64,000 nucleotides of DNA from CAZLFA01 sp964558665. Lineage in GTDB: Bacteria > Desulfobacterota > Syntrophia > Syntrophales > PHBD01. Shown here piece after piece: positions 15,845 to 24,779 of the stretch (its first letter is position 1; every line of letters starts with the position of its first letter). The notes beneath the pieces are model-generated. The model saw only the letters and a list, made by a program, of their open reading frames with translations. It was not told where the DNA came from and ran no database searches. The translations under genes and the position numbers were made by a program. The DNA is taken from NCBI GenBank assembly GCA_964558665.1, contig CAZLFA010000001.1, positions 79,798 through 143,797 of the forward strand, written 5' to 3'.

Positions 15845-17473
15845 ATGAAAACAGCGGATGTTTTGATTTATGACACTACACTGAGAGATGGCACGCAGGG
15901 GGAGCAGATCAACTTTTCCGCGGAAGAGAAGATGCGGATTGCTCAACGCCTTGACGAGATGCATTTTCATTATATCGAGGGAGGATGGCCGGGGTCCAAT
16001 CCAAAGGACATGAGGTTTTTCGAACTTGCCAAAACAAGGCATTTCAGGCATGCGCGCCTTACTGCATTCGGCAGCACGAGGAAGGCCGGTGTCGGACCCG
16101 GTGAGTGCTCCAACATAAAAGCCATTCTGGATGCCGCCACACCGGCTGTGGCGATTTTCGGCAAAACATGGGATTTTCATGTCACGGATATCCTCTGTGT
16201 ATCTCTGGAAGAAAATCTTGCCATGATCCATGAATCCGTCGCCTATCTGAAGTCAAAAGGCAGAGAGGTGATTTACGACGCGGAACATTTCTTTGACGGC
16301 TATAAGAACAATCGCGAATATGCTCTGAAAACCATAACCGGGGCTCTTGAAGCCGGAGCCGACATGATTGTCCTCTGTGATACCAACGGAGGAACCCTCC
16401 CTTACGAGATTTCTGCAGTAATCAGGGACGTTTCTTCCCTGATACCGCTGAAGCGGATGGGCATTCATGCCCATAACGACAGCGGATTGGGTGTAGCCAA
16501 CTCACTGGCAGCCATACACGAAGGTGTGAAGATGGTGCAGGGCACCATTAATGGTTATGGAGAGCGATGCGGAAATGCCGACCTGATAACGATTATGGCA
16601 AATCTGCAATTAAAGATGAACAGGCGTTGCCTGCCGGAATCGTCATTAAGACAGCTTACTTCGCTATCCAATTATGTAAGCGAGGTGGCCAACATTCCGC
16701 CCCTTAATTCAAGACCCTTTGTAGGGCGAAGCGCCTTTGCCCACAAAGGCGGCGTCCATGTCAACGCTGTCTTGAAAAACTCGGCGGCTTACGAGCACGT
16801 CGATCCGGAGACCGTCGGCAACCAGCAGCGCGTGCTGGTTTCTGATCTGGCAGGCAAGAGCAATATCGAGTATAAGGCCAGAGAGCTGGGTATCGACCTT
16901 ACCAGCGATGATTCGGTAAGCCGGAAAATTGTCCAGCAGATAAAGCATATGGAGGATGAGGGGTATCAGTTTGATGCCGCTGAGGGAACTCTTTCACTGC
17001 TTATCAAGAAGATTACGGGAGAGTTTAAGGAACCGTTCACTCTGGAATGTTTTCATGTAATTGCCGCGAAAATGGGAAATGAAAGGTCAACGGCACAGGC
17101 AACAATCAAGATTTCCGTCGGCGACGAGGAGGAACTTACCGCAGCCGAAGGCAACGGGCCGATTAATGCCCTTGACAATGCGCTGAGGAAAGCACTCACC
17201 AAATTTTATCCGCAGATAAAAGAGATGCACCTGGTTGATTTCAAGGTAAGAATAGTTGAGGGCAGCGAGGGAACCGCAGCGAAGGTCAAAGTTACACTGG
17301 AATCCAAAGATGAGCAGGACATCTGGAGCACCATCGGAGTCTCGGAAAATGTTATTGAGGCCGGCTGGTATGCCCTGGTGGACAGTATTCAATACAAATT
17401 GAGCAAAGACAGGGTCAACAAGAACACAAAAACAGGAATAAAAAGAACCAGGCTACAGACTGCGCGGCATTAG
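15845..17473 (+). CDS. cimA: (R)-citramalate synthase
   Basis: CimA condenses pyruvate and acetyl-CoA to citramalate, the first step of the threonine-independent isoleucine route. The 542-residue protein begins with the HMGL-like catalytic barrel: YDTTLRDGTQGEQINFS, then the metal ligands in GIHAHNDSGLGVANSLAA and the NGYGERCGNADL block. The C-terminal third (FHVIAAKMGNERSTAQATIK and after) is the LeuA-type allosteric domain that binds isoleucine in this family. The start has AAGGA seven bases upstream. Transcription is probably attenuated by isoleucine supply through the leader at 15683-15826. Confidence 0.93.
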   Translation: MKTADVLIYDTTLRDGTQGEQINFSAEEKMRIAQRLDEMHFHYIEGGWPGSNPKDMRFFELAKTRHFRHARLTAFGSTRKAGVGPGECSNIKAILDAATPAVAIFGKTWDFHVTDILCVSLEENLAMIHESVAYLKSKGREVIYDAEHFFDGYKNNREYALKTITGALEAGADMIVLCDTNGGTLPYEISAVIRDVSSLIPLKRMGIHAHNDSGLGVANSLAAIHEGVKMVQGTINGYGERCGNADLITIMANLQLKMNRRCLPESSLRQLTSLSNYVSEVANIPPLNSRPFVGRSAFAHKGGVHVNAVLKNSAAYEHVDPETVGNQQRVLVSDLAGKSNIEYKARELGIDLTSDDSVSRKIVQQIKHMEDEGYQFDAAEGTLSLLIKKITGEFKEPFTLECFHVIAAKMGNERSTAQATIKISVGDEEELTAAEGNGPINALDNALRKALTKFYPQIKEMHLVDFKVRIVEGSEGTAAKVKVTLESKDEQDIWSTIGVSENVIEAGWYALVDSIQYKLSKDRVNKNTKTGIKRTRLQTARH

Positions 17474-17583
17474 GTACTTTCCATTAAAGCTTATTTTTTC
17501 CAGTTAAGCATTGATAATCCGCAATTCTTCTGGTACATTACCCCCCGATTTTGTTATGCGTTACACCCGCATTCGGTAAATAT

Positions 17584-18192
17584 ATGTTATTCTCTGTGAA
17601 CAATCAAAACCCACAGATGCGCCTCATCAGAAAGGCCGTGGATATCCTGAAAAACGGAGGCATTGTAATATACCCTACCGATACCGTCTACGGCATGGGG
17701 TGCGACCTCTTTAACAAAAAGGGAATTGAAAAAATTTACATGATTGCGCAGAGACATAAGCAGCAGCCCCTGAGCTTCATCTGCGCGGACCTGAAAGATA
17801 TAAGCCATTATGCCCGTGTATCAAATTACGCTTATAAAACCATGAAACGCCTCCTTCCGGGACCCTATACGTTTATTCTGGAGGCATCGAGACTGGTTCC
17901 GAAAATCATTCTTCCCAAAAGACAGACAACAGGCATCCGGGTCCCGGACAACCCTATATGCCGTGCCCTGGTTTCTGAATTCGGACAGCCGGTCATCAGC
18001 ACGAGCGTAAAAGATGCAAACGATGAACTGATGAGTGATCCCCGGGAAATCGAAAGACGATTCGGGCATTGTGTGGATTTGATAATTGACGGCGGCATTC
18101 TGGTTCCGGAGGAATCGAGCGTGATAAGCCTGGTTGATGATGCCGCGGAAATAATAAGAACAGGAAAAGGCGACGTGTCGGCCTTTCAATAG
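17584..18192 (+). CDS. yciO: Sua5/YciO/YrdC family protein, YciO-like
   Basis: A 202-residue YrdC-fold protein. IYPTDTVYGMGCDLF and the TFILEASRLVPK and TTGIRVPDNPICRAL segments mark the family, which includes threonylcarbamoyl-AMP synthases for tRNA t6A. The N-terminus (NNQNPQMRLIRKAVDIL) and the ending GDVSAFQ resemble YciO more than TsaC. YciO proteins bind nucleotides but their cellular job is less certain. The ribosome site is weak (GGTAAA). It lies between cimA and the RNase gene on the same strand. Confidence 0.85.
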   Translation: MLFSVNNQNPQMRLIRKAVDILKNGGIVIYPTDTVYGMGCDLFNKKGIEKIYMIAQRHKQQPLSFICADLKDISHYARVSNYAYKTMKRLLPGPYTFILEASRLVPKIILPKRQTTGIRVPDNPICRALVSEFGQPVISTSVKDANDELMSDPREIERRFGHCVDLIIDGGILVPEESSVISLVDDAAEIIRTGKGDVSAFQ

Positions 18193-18244
18193 AATAAGGT
18201 GAGTCACAGGCAGATTGCCTGAGGTTCCCGGAAGGATGGCAGTA

Positions 18245-20131
18245 ATGAAGCAGATGTTGATCAATGCCGTGCATGCTGAACAGAAACGCATGGCGATAGT
18301 GGAGAATGGCAAACTAGTGGAGTTTAACATTCAGATGTCCGTGAAAGAACCGATCACGGGAAACGTTTACAAGGGTGTGGTGCAAAAGGTGGAGCGGGGT
18401 CTCCAGGCGGCCTTTGTAAACTATGGAGGCAAAAGAGACGGATTTCTGCCTTTGCGGGATGTCAGCAGCGAGTATTTTACGGAACAGCGGGAAAACGGAA
18501 AGACATCGCTGAAAATCGGGCAGGAAGTCCTTGTTCAGGTTGTAAGAGAGGTAAGTGAGCGAAAGGGCGCACTGTTGACAGCCTACATCTCGCTGCCCGG
18601 CAGATACCTTGTCCTTTTGCCTAATAAGCAGAGCAGCGGCATATCCAGAAAAATAGAGGATGAGGAAGATCGCAAAAGGCTCAAGAATCTGGTGGAGCAG
18701 ATCAAGCTTGATGAGGGAGTCGGATTCATCGTCCGCACCGCCGGCATGAACAGAACCAAGCAGGAGCTGTCACGTGATTACCAGAACCTGTTAAAGCTTT
18801 GGAAAGAGATTCAAAAGCGGACCAAGACCGTGCCTACACCATCACTTATCTATCAGGAGAGCGATTTTGGAATCTGCTCACTGAGGGACTATTTTACCTC
18901 AGAGATCACCGATATTCAGGTGGATGATCTGGACACTTTCAAAAAGATGCGTGAATACTGCAAGGTTGTCGTCCCCAAGACGGCAAAGATCATCAGGTTG
19001 TATAAGGAAAAGGCCCCGATGTTTGATCAATATAACCTTGAAGAACAGATCCGCATTATCTACCAGGAAAGAGTTGATCTGAAATCGGGCGGATATATTA
19101 TCATCAGCCCCACGGAAGCCATGATAACCATCGATGTCAATTCCGGAAGGGCATCCAATAAGCGTAATGTTGAGGAAACGGCCTTCAAAACCAATCTGGA
19201 GGCTGCCGAAGAGATTGCACGTCAGCTTCGTTTAAGGGACCTTGGAGGATTGATAGTTATTGATTTCATCGATATGATGGATCGCAAGCACGACGCAGAG
19301 GTGGAGAAGGCCTTCAAAAAGGCGCTTACCGTTGACAGGGCGCGCATTCAGTTGTCCCGCATTTCGAAATTTGGAATCCTGGAACTCTCCAGACAGAAGA
19401 AACAGCCGACCATCCAGGAAATCAGTTATACCGTCTGTCCCCTGTGCAATGGCCGGGGTGTCAGGCCTTCTCTTGAATATACGGCGCTCAGCGCCTTCCG
19501 CAAGGTTGAGTCGCAGGTGGTTAGAGGCAGTTATCTTTCCATTAAAGTGACATTGCCTCATGAAGTTTCCGACTATCTGCTCAACCAGAAGCGCAGTGAG
19601 ATAATAAAACTGGAGACATCCTATGATACTGCAATACATATTTGCGGCAGCCCCGACGTTCCATGGGATATGCTGAAGATGGAGTATATAGGAAAAACCT
19701 CTTCCCGGGATTCATTGCCGGAGGGAGCGGTTGATGAATCTGTCGGCATTACGATAGAAGATTTGTCAAAGGATGATGGTTTTATTACGAAGGAGCAATC
19801 GGCTTCAGCGGAGCCTTTGGCAGAACCGCCTAAAAAGAAATCGAGGCGCAGATCCCGCGGGAAGAGAAGGAGAGGCGGTGATCGGCAAAATGCTCAGAAA
19901 ACCGGAGCGGCTGATGATTCATGGGAAGCGGATGCAGGGGCTGATTTTGATACAAAAGCAAAACAATGGGGTGTTTCGGACAGTCCTGACGTCAACGTGG
20001 CGACAGATGCCTACTCAAATACCGACGGCGACGAAACCGTTTATGATAATCGTCTGTACAGGGAAAGCAGTGATGAAAAGAAAAGCCATGCCTCTTACAT
20101 GGTCGAAATGATGAAAATTTTTGATAAGTGA
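18245..20131 (+). CDS. rng: Ribonuclease G/E family
   Basis: A 628-residue endoribonuclease of the RNase E/G family, which trims rRNA and tRNA and starts mRNA decay. An S1-like domain occupies about residues 30-120 (GNVYKGVVQKVERGLQAAFV), then the RNase H-like and catalytic core with ITIDVNSGRASNKRNVEET and GGLIVIDFIDM, which carry the Mg-binding Asp residues. The Zn-link CPLCNGRG is intact. The last 100 residues are an Arg/Lys-rich, disordered tail (KKKSRRRSRGKRRRGG), longer than plain RNase G. AAGGA precedes the ATG at 18245. Confidence 0.92.
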   Translation: MKQMLINAVHAEQKRMAIVENGKLVEFNIQMSVKEPITGNVYKGVVQKVERGLQAAFVNYGGKRDGFLPLRDVSSEYFTEQRENGKTSLKIGQEVLVQVVREVSERKGALLTAYISLPGRYLVLLPNKQSSGISRKIEDEEDRKRLKNLVEQIKLDEGVGFIVRTAGMNRTKQELSRDYQNLLKLWKEIQKRTKTVPTPSLIYQESDFGICSLRDYFTSEITDIQVDDLDTFKKMREYCKVVVPKTAKIIRLYKEKAPMFDQYNLEEQIRIIYQERVDLKSGGYIIISPTEAMITIDVNSGRASNKRNVEETAFKTNLEAAEEIARQLRLRDLGGLIVIDFIDMMDRKHDAEVEKAFKKALTVDRARIQLSRISKFGILELSRQKKQPTIQEISYTVCPLCNGRGVRPSLEYTALSAFRKVESQVVRGSYLSIKVTLPHEVSDYLLNQKRSEIIKLETSYDTAIHICGSPDVPWDMLKMEYIGKTSSRDSLPEGAVDESVGITIEDLSKDDGFITKEQSASAEPLAEPPKKKSRRRSRGKRRRGGDRQNAQKTGAADDSWEADAGADFDTKAKQWGVSDSPDVNVATDAYSNTDGDETVYDNRLYRESSDEKKSHASYMVEMMKIFDK

Positions 20132-20150
20132 AAGAAGCCCCTCCCATTAT

Positions 20151-20323
20151 CCCGGAGTATGCAATAGAACGTACAGACACTTGGATAAGTGAATACTATC
20201 CCGGTCAAAGGGGTTTTCAAGCGGCGAATCAAATATTTTTCTTGTGAAAAATATTCTGAGCCGCGGAAAGCCTTTTTGACCAGAATGCCAGAGGGTATTA
20301 CTTTTTTATCGCGTAATCCTGGA
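20151..20323 (+). repeat. MITE-like palindromic repeat, copy 1
   Basis: A roughly 173-bp element matching 26610-26780 on the opposite strand almost base for base, and sharing its palindromic core with 49213-49328. Its ends are an imperfect inverted repeat around CCGGATTACGC. The inner core runs from GGTCAAAG (20203) to TTTTTGACC (20281), pairing across AAATATTTTT/AAAAATATT and GCGGC/GCCGC. It carries no gene. See findings. Confidence 0.75.
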
Positions 20324-20364
20324 TACTCTTTCGGTATTTGATTGCAGGGACCAGATAAAAACTA

Positions 20365-20401
20365 TGCGGAAAAGATTTTCCGTTTGAGAATCTTTTCCGC
20401 A
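20365..20401 (-). terminator. Terminator of proC
   Basis: A perfect 13-bp stem, TGCGGAAAAGATT against AATCTTTTCCGCA, with an 11-base loop. On the minus strand it is followed by a T-rich run (TAGTTTTTATC), so it most likely ends the proC transcript. It may also slow read-through from rng. Confidence 0.65.
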
Positions 20402-20440
20402 GATTATCAAAACCCGAAGCCCCGGGATTTGCCGGCCGGA

Positions 20441-21256
20441 TTATTTTTTACCCAATTCCTTTGATCTCAAGGTGGCTGCTTCAACGGCCGCCATGAGAGT
20501 GCCCCGAAGCCTGCCTTCCTCAAGCTCCTTGATTCCGGCGATAGTGGTTCCTCCGGGAGAGGTTACCATGTCTTTAAGTTCTCCGGGATGCTTGTTGCCG
20601 GTCAGATAGAGCTTTGCGGAACCCAGCATGGTTTGTGCAGCCAGTTTCAAGGCGATGTCTCTGCTCAGCCCCATCCTGACGCCGCCGTCCGCGAGAGCTT
20701 CTATCATGATGAAAAAATATGCCGGTCCGCTGCCGCTGAGTCCGGTCACGGTATCAATCAGATCCTCTTTGACAACGACGGAAGAACCGACGGCATTGAA
20801 TATAAGACCGGCGATTTCAAGATCATCGTCAGATGCCTTGTCGCTTTTCGCCAGGGCGGCTATTCCTTCCCCCACAAGCGCCGGAGTGTTGGGCATGGTG
20901 CGGATGATGCGCATCCCTTTCTTCAGATGATCCTCGATGAATTTGATGGCAATGCCTGCCGCTATGGAGATGACGATTTTGGTTTTGTCTATGGCGGGAG
21001 ATATTGCCGTGAGTATCTCGGCCATGTTCTGCGGTTTGACCGCCAGAATGATCAGGTCGCACTCTCTTGCTGTCTTGAGATTGTCGGACGTGGTCCTGAC
21101 ATGATAAAGCCCCTCCAGCTCTTTCAGCCTTTTTGCATCCACATCCGATATCATAATATCCTTAGCGGGGATCAAATTTTTCGACACAATGCCGCCTAGT
21201 AAAGCCCCCCCCATTTTTCCTCCGCCGATAAATCCTAATTTCTTCCCCTTCAGCAT
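20441..21256 (-). CDS. proC: Pyrroline-5-carboxylate reductase
   Basis: ProC reduces pyrroline-5-carboxylate to proline with NAD(P)H. The 271-residue protein opens with the Rossmann motif GFIGGGKMGGALLGG. Family blocks follow: LAVKPQNMAEIL, RTMPNTPALVGEG, the VTGLSGSGPAYFF signature and DMVTSPGGTTIAGIKELEEG. A strong AAGGAGG sets the ATG at 21256, not the in-frame codon at 21313. It stands alone and diverges from gcvPB. Confidence 0.94.
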   Translation of the reverse strand: MLKGKKLGFIGGGKMGGALLGGIVSKNLIPAKDIMISDVDAKRLKELEGLYHVRTTSDNLKTARECDLIILAVKPQNMAEILTAISPAIDKTKIVISIAAGIAIKFIEDHLKKGMRIIRTMPNTPALVGEGIAALAKSDKASDDDLEIAGLIFNAVGSSVVVKEDLIDTVTGLSGSGPAYFFIMIEALADGGVRMGLSRDIALKLAAQTMLGSAKLYLTGNKHPGELKDMVTSPGGTTIAGIKELEEGRLRGTLMAAVEAATLRSKELGKK

Positions 21257-21410
21257 AGAGATCCCTCCTTTATGAAAGTGTCCTGCCATAACCTTAAAAA
21301 ATACGGCAGACAATGAACCTTTAGCAAAAACCCCTTTTAATTGTGGAGGTTATATTTCATTGTTTCCTGCCTTATGTCAATATGATTCTTTTGCGATGCA
21401 TCAATAATTC

Positions 21411-21439
21411 TTGACAACAGAGTGATATCAATTTTACAT
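21411..21439 (+). promoter_or_regulatory. Sigma-70 promoter of the gcvPB operon
   Basis: TTGACA (21411-21416), a 17-bp spacer and TTACAT (21434-21439) lie 34 bp before the gcvPB start. I see no glycine riboswitch in the short leader. Confidence 0.6.
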
Positions 21440-21472
21440 ACCTGCTGAAAAATAAGCGTAAAGGGAGGCCTT

Positions 21473-22912
21473 ATGAAACTCATATTTGAAAAGAGTCGCC
21501 CCGGCCGAACGCCATCTTCAATTCCCTCCAGCGATGTGCCTGAAATCGATATCGGACAGCTTATTGATTCCCGGTTGCTCAGAGATGATGTCGATCTGCC
21601 GGAGGTTGCCGAGATTGATCTTGTCAGGCATTATATGAGCCTCTCCAGGAGAAATTTCGGCGTCGACATCGGTTTCTATCCGCTTGGTTCCTGCACAATG
21701 AAGTATAATCCCAAAATCAATGAAGACATTGCCAAATTTGAAGGTTTCACAGCGTTGCATCCCTATGTGCCCGATGAATTTGCGCAGGGAAACCTCAGGC
21801 TGATGTATGAATTGAGACGGCACTTAAGCGAGATATTCGGTATGGCCGACTTTACGCTGCAGCCGGCGGCCGGCGCTCATGGGGAGCTGACCGGCATTAT
21901 GATGTTCAAGAAATACTTCGAGACCAGAGGAGAAAAGCGCACCCGGATTCTTATTCCGGATGCCGCTCACGGCACCAATCCGGCCTCCGGGGCTTTGTGC
22001 GGTTATCAGACGGTTACCGTGCGTTCAAACAAGGAAGGCGGTGTTGATGTAGGCCACCTGGATGACGTGATGACGGATGATGTCGCCGGCCTGATGCTGA
22101 CCAATCCGAACACGCTGGGTCTGTTTGAGCGCAATATAGAAAAAGTTGCAGCAATAATCCATGACCGGGGAGGCCTCTTTTATTGTGACGGAGCCAATGC
22201 CAACGCCTTTATGGGGATAACGAGGCCGGGGGACCTGGGATTCGATGTTATCCAGCTGAACCTGCATAAAACTTTTTCAACCCCCCATGGCTGCGGCGGA
22301 CCGGGGAGCGGCCCGGTAGGCGTCGGGGAAACACTCGTTCCTTTTCTTCCGGTGCCGCGCGTGATTGAGAAAGCCGGGAACTACTCATGGAATTATCAAT
22401 ATCCTTACAGCATCGGCCGCGTCAGGGCCTTCTTCGGGAATTTCAACGTCATGGTCAAGGCCTTTGCCTACATCAGGTCGCTCGGCCCTGAAGGCCTGAG
22501 AAAGGCCAGTGAGACGGCCGTTCTCAATGCCAACTATATCAAGGAAAAGCTCAAACCGTGGTATGATCTTCCTTATGACCGCGTCTGCATGCATGAATGC
22601 GTATTTTCCGGGACGCGCCAGGTGAAAGAATCGGGCATTCATACGACAGACATAGCAAAACGGCTGCTTGATTACGGATACCATCCGCCTACCATTTATT
22701 TTCCGCAAATCGTTCCGGAGGCAATTATGATCGAGCCCAACGAGACAGAGAGCAAAGAGACAATAGATTCGTTCTGTGAAGCGATGATAGCCATTGCCGG
22801 GGATGCCAGGGATAATCCGGAGCTTGTCCGGAATGCGCCGCTGACAACGCCGGTGAGACGGCTGGATGAGGTAAAAGCGGCTCGTGAACCCGACGTTTGC
22901 TGGCGGGGATAA
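21473..22912 (+). CDS. gcvPB: Glycine dehydrogenase (decarboxylating) subunit 2
   Basis: This is the C-terminal half of a split P-protein, which decarboxylates glycine and hands aminomethyl to the lipoyl arm of GcvH. The PLP-binding Lys is K266 in NLHKTFSTPHGCGGPGSGP. The start has AGGGAGG. At 479 residues it matches usual GcvPB length. GcvPA, its obligatory partner, is not in the window, and gcvT/gcvH lie 21 kb away on the other strand. The neighbours lipA and lpd supply the lipoyl cofactor and E3 for the same complex. Confidence 0.94.
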   Translation: MKLIFEKSRPGRTPSSIPSSDVPEIDIGQLIDSRLLRDDVDLPEVAEIDLVRHYMSLSRRNFGVDIGFYPLGSCTMKYNPKINEDIAKFEGFTALHPYVPDEFAQGNLRLMYELRRHLSEIFGMADFTLQPAAGAHGELTGIMMFKKYFETRGEKRTRILIPDAAHGTNPASGALCGYQTVTVRSNKEGGVDVGHLDDVMTDDVAGLMLTNPNTLGLFERNIEKVAAIIHDRGGLFYCDGANANAFMGITRPGDLGFDVIQLNLHKTFSTPHGCGGPGSGPVGVGETLVPFLPVPRVIEKAGNYSWNYQYPYSIGRVRAFFGNFNVMVKAFAYIRSLGPEGLRKASETAVLNANYIKEKLKPWYDLPYDRVCMHECVFSGTRQVKESGIHTTDIAKRLLDYGYHPPTIYFPQIVPEAIMIEPNETESKETIDSFCEAMIAIAGDARDNPELVRNAPLTTPVRRLDEVKAAREPDVCWRG

Positions 22913-22944
22913 TCCAGACGTTCCTAAATGAATAAGGTGCATAT

Positions 22945-24759
22945 ATGAAGAATCTTGTTGCTGTTTCGAAGGAAGAACTGGTTGAGAGGCTCTGGAATGC
23001 CGATTCGCGACTCTTCAAAATGCTTCGCGACTCGAAACACGTGGAAGAGGCAAGACATCTGCTGTTCGATTACTTCAATTATCTGGACCGCTCGATGTTC
23101 AACATGAAGCCCGACACCTTTTTTTCCAAGATGAACATCATTCAGAAAAGAAACGCCAAGGAATGTATAAGGGTCTTTGCCAACACCATCAGGACGGAAA
23201 ACGAATTCCTGACCAAGTCCTCTCCGCTGCAATTGCTTTGCGATCTTGCTCAGAAAAAGCCGGGTGCCCTGGATCGGGTTTCGCATGCCTTTTTATGCGA
23301 ATACATAGCATTCTTTTACGGGATTACAGGAAAGGCAGGAAAGCATCTTAAAAGCCAGGATCTTTTTCAAATGAAAGATGGCCGGGAAGCGGCAATAATA
23401 CGCTCAGACCAGTTGGATGAGTATGCTGCAACCATCCGTAAATATTACCGCCGTTACAAAACAGGCTTCAGCCGCACCATCAGCAGGAAAAGGGAAACGC
23501 TGAAAAAGGAGATTTTGAGTTTCTTTAACGGCAGCGACGACGACTGGCAGGACTATATTTGGCATTACCGCCACATTATAAAGGACATCAAAACCCTTTC
23601 CGCGCTGGTGACTCTGGAAAAAGACGAACTGGAAGGGCTGCAGGCCGCCGAACAGAATAATATACCATTCGAAATCACTCCTTATTATCTGTCTCTCTTC
23701 AATAAGGAGGGGCGGGCGGACTTTGACAGGCAGATACGGGCGCAGGTTATACCCAGCTTACGCTATTGTCAGGGTGTTGCGGAAAGCCGCAAACAGGGCA
23801 TTGACATGGACTTCATGGGGGAGAAGTCAACGAGCCCCATTGACGGCATCACCAGGCGCTACCCGGAGATTGTCATTCTCAAGCCTTATAATTCCTGTCC
23901 TCAGATATGCGTCTATTGCCAGCGCAACTGGGAAATCAAGAGCATGGATGATGATGTGCAGATGAGCCGTGAAAAGGTGAAGGAAGCCATTGCCTGGATT
24001 AATGCTCATGACACTATTGCAGAGGTGTTGATTACAGGCGGTGATCCCCTTACCCTGAGCAATGAATATCTCGACTGGCTCATCGGCGAAATAGCCGCAA
24101 TAAAGCATGTGGAGAGAATAAGGATCGGCACGCGGGTTCCGGTTACCGTGCCTTTCCGGATCAATGAAGGGTTCATTGACATCCTGAACAAATATCACCA
24201 GTGGGGTAAAAGGGAGATCGCCATCGTCACCCACTTTGAACATCCGTCGGAAGTGACTCACGATGTGCAGAAGGCTGTCGAGAGATTGAAAAAAGCAGGG
24301 ATAAATGTTTACAACCAGCAGGTCTTTACATATTACAACAGCCGCAAGTTTGAAACGTGCCTCTTAAGAAGGGTGCTTAAGGTATCCGGTATAGATCCAT
24401 ATTACTCCTTCAGCAGCAAGGGCAAGGAAGAGACGATAGATTTCCGGGTTCCTATCGCCAGAATCGAGCAGGAAAGAAGCGAAGAGGCAAGGCTTCAGCC
24501 CGGCCTGATGAGAACGGATGAACCGGTCTTCAATCTCCCCAAGCTCGGCAAATCCAATCTGAGGGCGTGGCAGGATCACGAGGTTATCATGATTCTTCCC
24601 GACGGCCGGCGGGTCTACCGTTTCTATTCCTGGGAAGTCAGGCTCGTGACGGCGCTCGACTATCTTTACACGGATGTCCCTATATACGAATATCTGAAGC
24701 GTTTGGACGCCGACGGCGAAAACATAAACGACTACAGCACTATTTGGTACTACTTCTAA
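22945..24759 (+). CDS. KamA-family radical SAM protein with long N-terminal domain
   Basis: A 604-residue relative of lysine 2,3-aminomutase. The radical SAM cluster is CPQICVYC (C318, C322, C325), and the core shows ITGGDPLTLS and RIGTRVPVTVPFRI, as in KamA. Family aminomutases migrate an amino group using PLP and SAM. Here about 200 extra helical residues precede the core, and the substrate is unknown. It starts 32 bp after gcvPB and ends 20 bp before lipA, so it belongs to the glycine/lipoyl operon. Lysine or glutamate mutase activity would be a guess. Confidence 0.85.
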   Translation: MKNLVAVSKEELVERLWNADSRLFKMLRDSKHVEEARHLLFDYFNYLDRSMFNMKPDTFFSKMNIIQKRNAKECIRVFANTIRTENEFLTKSSPLQLLCDLAQKKPGALDRVSHAFLCEYIAFFYGITGKAGKHLKSQDLFQMKDGREAAIIRSDQLDEYAATIRKYYRRYKTGFSRTISRKRETLKKEILSFFNGSDDDWQDYIWHYRHIIKDIKTLSALVTLEKDELEGLQAAEQNNIPFEITPYYLSLFNKEGRADFDRQIRAQVIPSLRYCQGVAESRKQGIDMDFMGEKSTSPIDGITRRYPEIVILKPYNSCPQICVYCQRNWEIKSMDDDVQMSREKVKEAIAWINAHDTIAEVLITGGDPLTLSNEYLDWLIGEIAAIKHVERIRIGTRVPVTVPFRINEGFIDILNKYHQWGKREIAIVTHFEHPSEVTHDVQKAVERLKKAGINVYNQQVFTYYNSRKFETCLLRRVLKVSGIDPYYSFSSKGKEETIDFRVPIARIEQERSEEARLQPGLMRTDEPVFNLPKLGKSNLRAWQDHEVIMILPDGRRVYRFYSWEVRLVTALDYLYTDVPIYEYLKRLDADGENINDYSTIWYYF

Positions 24760-24779
24760 GATTCAGGTGTTACAGATAA

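Larger units (their letters stand above)
20132..20440. other. Intergenic region with MITE-like element and terminator
   Basis: This gap of 309 bp between the convergent rng and proC genes has no coding potential. It is mostly filled by a palindromic repeat (20151-20323) and a terminator hairpin (20365-20401). Confidence 0.7.

Noticed and set aside
21314..21472. Glycine riboswitch before gcvPB
   Set aside because: The promoter leaves a leader of only about 30 nt, too short for the aptamer, and no aptamer-like core is seen.
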